Origin: CAZWHE01 sp964633825
Lineage (GTDB): Bacteria; Planctomycetota; B15-G4; CAYZWU01
Direction: 5' to 3'
NCBI GenBank assembly: GCA_964633825.1
Contig: CAZWHE010000002.1
Span: 19,956 to 83,955, forward strand
Length of the DNA stretch: 64,000 nt
Below the pieces are notes generated by a model, which did no database searches, was not told the origin of the DNA, and saw only the letters and a program-made list of their open reading frames with translations. Below are positions 60,218-64,000 of the stretch, one piece after another. The number at the start of each line of letters is the position of its first letter. Position 1 is the stretch's first letter. The position numbers and the translations under genes are program-made.

Positions 60218-62461
60218 CTATCCCTCCTCGGCGAGGCGAATCCGGCGCAGCAGGCGCTCGAGGCGCAGAACGGGCAAGGTCTTCTCCCGGCCCGAGGTGA
60301 GCCGCTCGAGGAGTCGGATCACGCGGTCCCTGTTTTGCAGCCTCAAAGCGATGGACAGCCCTGATTCCGTCACCGCTTCCGTGGACCCCCGGCTGGTCTC
60401 GATGGCTTGCAGGAGATAGCTCTCCGCCCTTTCGGGATCGAGGAGCTCGGGATGGGCGGCGTAGGCCCGGTCGCAGCCGAGACAGCTCCCCCGCTCCGCT
60501 CCCGAATAGAGATTCGCCAGGCAGATCATGGCGCCGGCATGGTCGGGATCGATCTCCAAGACCTTCCGGTAGGCGGCCTCCGTCTCGGAGATATGGTGGT
60601 CGTTGTCATGAGAGAGCGCAATGCCGAACAGGGCATCCACGTTCTCGGGATCTTGTTTCAGAACCTTCCAGAAAACCTCGCGGGCCTGTTCCTGATCTCC
60701 CTTCTCGTTGAAAAGCGCCCCCAGGAGAACGAGGAGCTTGGGGTCGTCTTTCTTGGCGAGCGACAGCGCCTTGCGCACCGCGCGGATCCCGTCTTCCGGG
60801 TTTTTCTGTTTTTCGTGGACACGGGCCAGGAGGCGCCAGATCCCGGCTTCGCCGGGGTTGCTCCGGACGGCGCGCTTCAGCTCCGCGCCGGCCGATTCGA
60901 GCTTGCCGCGCTTGATATAGACTTCACCCAGGTTCATGGCGATCCACCATGATCCGGGAGCGAGCTCGGCGGCGGCGGTGAGCTCCTTTTCCGCCAGATC
61001 GCTTTTTCCAACCCGGAAAGCCGTATATCCGGACATGGCGGCGGTGAGAGCGGATTCGTGGCCCAGGGCGACGGCTTTCCGGAAACACTCCAGGGCCCGG
61101 CCGTGCTTTCTCTTGAAACGCAGCTCGAGCCCTTCCTGAAGGAGAGCGGCGATAGGACGATCAACCATATCCCGGCCCGTCCCGTCTATTCCGTCCAGCA
61201 GGGCCAGCGCCGTGGGATTACGGGGGTCGATCTCGAGAGCTTCGGCGAGCTCGACGCGGGCGGTGTCGAGCGCCCCGTCGAGCCATGCGCCGGCGCCGGC
61301 GTCGGCGTGCTTCCGCGACAGGGCCAGCTCCTGCGGCGCCGGGCCCGCGGCGGGATCCAGCACGATCCAGAGAGCGGCTCCGAACAGGAGGAAGGCAAGG
61401 GCCGCCGCAGCGGCGCGCGAACGGTTCCGGCGGCAATTTTCCCAGGTTCGCACGAGTGGGCCGGGCGGGCGGGCGCGGACGGGAACACCTTCCAGGAACC
61501 GGCCCAGATCAGCGGCCAGATCCACCGCGGTCCGGAAGCGGCGCCGCGGATTCCAGGCCAGGGCCGTCATGATGATCCTTTCCAGCTCCCGAGGAATCCC
61601 GGGAAGGAGCCGGCGCGGCTTCTCGATACGCCCGGACCGGATCGCCTCGAAGACCTTCTCCCGCGTGTCCTCGCCGTGAACCGGCCGGCCCGTCGTTATT
61701 TCGTAGAGGATCATGCCGAGGGCGTGGACATCCGTCCGGGAGTCGGCGTCCTTGCCCATGACCTGTTCCGGGGCCATGTAGCGCGGAGTTCCGAGCAGGT
61801 CCCCCGTCGAGGTGACTGAAGCGAAATCCTCGGCCGCCACGAGCCCGAAATCGAGGAGAACGGGCGTTTTGTCCTCCCGCACCACGACGTTCTGCGGCTT
61901 GAGGTCCCGGTGAAGGACGCCCTGGTCGTGGGCCGCCTGCACCGTTGCGGCAAGCGATTGGACCAGCTCCGCTCCCTCCCGGAGGGAGATGTCCCCGGCA
62001 ATCTCGGAGAGGGGCGATCCCCGTACCAGCTCCATAACGATGAAGGGGATTTCCTCCTCCTCGCCCGAGTCGAACACCTTGACGATATTGGGATGAGAAA
62101 GCCTGTAGAGAATGTCCGTCTCCCGGCGGAACCGCTCGAGCACACGTTGTCCGAGGAGAGGCGCCAGGGGGAGGTTCTTCAGCGCGAAACGCTCTCCCTC
62201 CCGTTCCACCTCGTACACGATCCCCATTCCGCCCCGGCCGATCTCGCGGACGATCCGGTAGGGGCCGATCGAGCGCGGAGTCTTCTCCAGGATCGGTCCG
62301 GGTAAGAGATCCTCGACGCCCAGCGCCGCGCCGATGGCGTGAAGAAGGTTTTCCTCGACCTCGGGGTGGCTGGCGGCGAACTCGGACGGAGCGAGCTTTG
62401 GTTCTTTTTCCCTCTGTTCCAGAAAAGCGGCGACGAGTTCTTCCAGGCTCGGATCAATCAT
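60218..62461 (-). CDS. Ser/Thr protein kinase with TPR tail, second sigma-kinase pair
   Basis: A 747-residue kinase. An N-terminal helical segment (SLEELVAAFLEQREKEPKL) precedes the kinase domain at about 66-330: IVREIGRGGMGIVYEV, FALKNLPL, VLHRDLKPQNVVV, LLDFGLVAAE, GTPRYMAPEQ. A membrane helix lies near 350-372 (AAAAALAFLLFGAALWIVL). The outer half has about nine TPR-type repeats of the general 34-residue kind (YTAFRVGKSDLAEKELTAAAEL), unlike the 42-residue type of the other two kinases. A four-cysteine-poor loop with CLGCDRAY sits late in the chain. Its start overlaps the upstream sigma gene by eight bases. Confidence 0.93.
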   Translation of the reverse strand: MIDPSLEELVAAFLEQREKEPKLAPSEFAASHPEVEENLLHAIGAALGVEDLLPGPILEKTPRSIGPYRIVREIGRGGMGIVYEVEREGERFALKNLPLAPLLGQRVLERFRRETDILYRLSHPNIVKVFDSGEEEEIPFIVMELVRGSPLSEIAGDISLREGAELVQSLAATVQAAHDQGVLHRDLKPQNVVVREDKTPVLLDFGLVAAEDFASVTSTGDLLGTPRYMAPEQVMGKDADSRTDVHALGMILYEITTGRPVHGEDTREKVFEAIRSGRIEKPRRLLPGIPRELERIIMTALAWNPRRRFRTAVDLAADLGRFLEGVPVRARPPGPLVRTWENCRRNRSRAAAAALAFLLFGAALWIVLDPAAGPAPQELALSRKHADAGAGAWLDGALDTARVELAEALEIDPRNPTALALLDGIDGTGRDMVDRPIAALLQEGLELRFKRKHGRALECFRKAVALGHESALTAAMSGYTAFRVGKSDLAEKELTAAAELAPGSWWIAMNLGEVYIKRGKLESAGAELKRAVRSNPGEAGIWRLLARVHEKQKNPEDGIRAVRKALSLAKKDDPKLLVLLGALFNEKGDQEQAREVFWKVLKQDPENVDALFGIALSHDNDHHISETEAAYRKVLEIDPDHAGAMICLANLYSGAERGSCLGCDRAYAAHPELLDPERAESYLLQAIETSRGSTEAVTESGLSIALRLQNRDRVIRLLERLTSGREKTLPVLRLERLLRRIRLAEEG

Positions 62462-63062
62462 TTTCAGCCTCGACCCCCCCCATGAGAGAACCGAGACGGG
62501 CCAGGGCGCGGTTGTAGAGCTTGGAAGCCGCCTCGGGCGTCTTGCCGAGCAAGCGCGCCGTCTCCCTGTTGGAGATGTTCTCGATCCGCCTCAGGAGAAC
62601 GACCTCGCGCATATTCTCCGGAAGAAGGGAGAGGGATTTCTCCAGTTTTTCGTAGCGGGCCGCATCGATGTACCCCGGCTTGGAATCCCCCGGGTTCGGA
62701 ATCTTTTCCATGATCGAATCGGAGAGCGGAACCGTTCCCCCCCGCTTGAGCGCGGAAAAGTAATGCGCCTTGTTGCGGATCTTGTTCAGGACGCAGGCGT
62801 GCAGATAATGCTCGAGCGATCCGGGACCCTTCGGCTCGAAGCTCAGGAGATCCTTCATCACGTCCTTGACAACACTGTGGAAAATGTCCTCGGTCTGCAG
62901 GTGAGACCGCAGGCCCGGTCCCAGCCGGCAGCGGATGGAGAAGAGGAGACGATCGCGGTACCGGAGATAGAGCCTCTCCCAGGCGGTCTGGTCACCCTCC
63001 CGGATGCAGCGAATGAGCTCCAGGGAGAGATCGGTCTCGGAATCCGGTTTTTTTTCGAGCAT
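62454..63062 (-). CDS. ECF-type sigma factor paired with kinase
   Basis: A 202-residue sigma factor. Region 2 shows AWERLYLRYRDRLLFSIRCRLG and LQTEDIFHSVVKDVMKDL, with the acidic residues retained; region 4 shows LPENMREVVLLRRIENISNRETARLLGKTPEAASKLYNRALARL. It resembles the orphan sigma factor at 30033 more than the factor of the CHAT operon. The adjacent kinase gene overlaps it by eight bases and no anti-sigma gene is near, so the kinase is the likely regulator or output. Confidence 0.9.
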   Translation of the reverse strand: MLEKKPDSETDLSLELIRCIREGDQTAWERLYLRYRDRLLFSIRCRLGPGLRSHLQTEDIFHSVVKDVMKDLLSFEPKGPGSLEHYLHACVLNKIRNKAHYFSALKRGGTVPLSDSIMEKIPNPGDSKPGYIDAARYEKLEKSLSLLPENMREVVLLRRIENISNRETARLLGKTPEAASKLYNRALARLGSLMGGVEAEND

Positions 63063-63356
63063 TCAATGCGACCCACCACACTCGAACCGTAATACTAATA
63101 GGCCCGTTTTCAGCCGTTTCAACCGGTTTTCGAGGAGGATGGCCGATGGGAACTCGTGCCGGAACCGGCAACACTCAATATAATTTAGGATTTCATGAGC
63201 CCGGCCGCCCCATTTCCGCACTGAGTAATGGTGACAGACATTGATCAAAAACGCTCAACCGCCTGAACGGATATGGAATAAACCTTTAACCGATTATTTG
63301 AAAACCTGTTACATGAAAAAATCACACAAGACACAGACGGATGAAAGGAAAATATC
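63063..63356. other. Divergent intergenic region
   Basis: About 290 bases separate the leftward sigma gene from the rightward beta-helix gene and must hold both promoters. I see AT-rich stretches near 63275-63320 but no convincing paired -35/-10 elements, no hairpin and no small gene. Confidence 0.6.
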
Positions 63357-64000
63357 ATGAAACTCTTGATAACATCGATCACGATTCTCTTGCTCTCCAC
63401 CGCTGGTATGGCGGCCACGTGGTACGTCGATATAAGCAACACCACACCCCCCTGGAGCGGGACGCAGGCCGATCCCTTCCAGTATATCCAGGACGGCATC
63501 GATGCCGCCGCTGCCGGGGACACCGTACTCATCATGCCCGGCACCTATCCAGAAAACATCGATTTCTGGAACGACGTCATCGTACTGAGCTAACTGGGGC
63601 CGACGGTGACCATCATCGACGCCAACCAGGTCGGGCCGGGCGTCATCTTCATGGGCAACTTCGGGTCGAGCGTCGTTCTCGACGGATTCACCATCACGAA
63701 CGGCACCGGATTCTACGATGGGACCGATTACTTGGGCGGCGGCATTTACTGCATCGACTCCTCGCCCCTGATCACGAACAACATCGTGAGGAATAACATC
63801 GCCGCAGACCTGATCGGCTGGGGCTACGGATACGGCGGCGGCATCTACTGCCAGGGTTATTCGCCCACACTGACCAAAAACATCATCAAGGACAACCTCG
63901 TGGGCGACACGATAAACGGATTCGGCGGATACGGCGGCGGGATCTTCACCTACTACTGCGATTACGTCACACTCAACGACAACCGCATCCAAAGCAATGT
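63357..64000 (+). pseudogene. Secreted beta-helix protein interrupted by in-frame TAA (3' end outside window)
   Basis: A GAAAGGAAAAT site precedes ATG 63357. The signal peptide (LLITSITILLLSTAGMAATW) is followed by WYVDISNTTPPWSG and GDTVLIMPGTYPENI, the standard start of right-handed beta-helix proteins. Codon 79 is TAA (63591-63593), but the same frame continues at once with LGPTVTIIDANQVGPGV and then repeats such as GGGIYCIDSSPLITNNIVRNN to the window edge. Homologues read straight through this junction, so the TAA is a nonsense change or an error. The gene is incomplete at the right edge. Confidence 0.82.

Overview
The window reads as chromosomal DNA of a Gram-negative, GC-rich (roughly 58-60 percent by eye) free-living bacterium. 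It has a TonB-dependent receptor, lipoproteins, several secreted beta-helix and beta-propeller proteins, four ECF-type sigma factors and three eukaryote-like Ser/Thr kinases with TPR tails. That mix is typical of Acidobacteriota, Planctomycetota and neighbouring candidate phyla; the TonB receptor argues mildly for the former, but the sequence alone does not settle the phylum. I see no rRNA, tRNA, CRISPR array, complete insertion sequence or phage genes.

Region 1 (1-19000) is a surface-polysaccharide locus. It starts with the tail of a Gfo/Idh/MocA dehydrogenase and continues with a hexapeptide N-acetyltransferase and a DegT aminotransferase, together a diamino-uronic-acid type sugar module. 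An O-antigen ligase/polymerase-like membrane protein, a GT2 glycosyltransferase, a beta-helix protein, an AsnB amidotransferase, an acyl carrier protein, a Wzx-like flippase, a sulfotransferase and a GT4 glycosyltransferase interrupted by an in-frame TGA follow. Reading leftwards are a second hexapeptide acyltransferase, a pyruvyl transferase and an FrhB-like protein; diverging from them are an acyl-AMP ligase and an NAD synthase-like protein, and a second GT2 converges at the end. The pieces fit an exopolysaccharide decorated by sulfate, acyl, pyruvyl and amide groups.

Region 2 (19200-23800) has two translationally coupled secreted proteins (a divergent polysaccharide-deacetylase-like protein and a PD40 beta-propeller) and a B12-binding radical SAM enzyme.

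Region 3 (23800-35900) is signalling and envelope: ECF sigma, zinc-finger anti-sigma and PDZ lipoprotein; a BlaI repressor, M56 protease and coiled-coil protein with a palindromic operator; an orphan ECF sigma; a TonB receptor, a YfiR-family protein and a four-helix membrane protein; and a sulfatase-fold membrane enzyme.

Region 4 (35900-38400) is a patch of small accessory genes, with a low-GC ORF and a broken GNAT gene at its left edge.

Region 5 (38400-48600) has a spermidine-synthase-like membrane fusion, a beta-helix protein, a TPR kinase, DinB, a multiply disrupted alkaline-phosphatase-family pseudogene and a secreted repeat protein.

Region 6 (48600-63100) contains two ECF sigma/kinase pairs. 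One continues into a secreted TPR-CHAT caspase-like protease and is followed by a 21-bp-armed inverted-repeat element that could fold into a long hairpin. A GH10 xylanase and a large secreted beta-propeller protein lie between the pairs. The window ends in a beta-helix gene interrupted by an in-frame TAA.

The most novel candidates are the sigma-kinase-CHAT operon, the inverted-repeat element downstream of it, and an 18-bp minisatellite-like repeat that appears in two unrelated genes.
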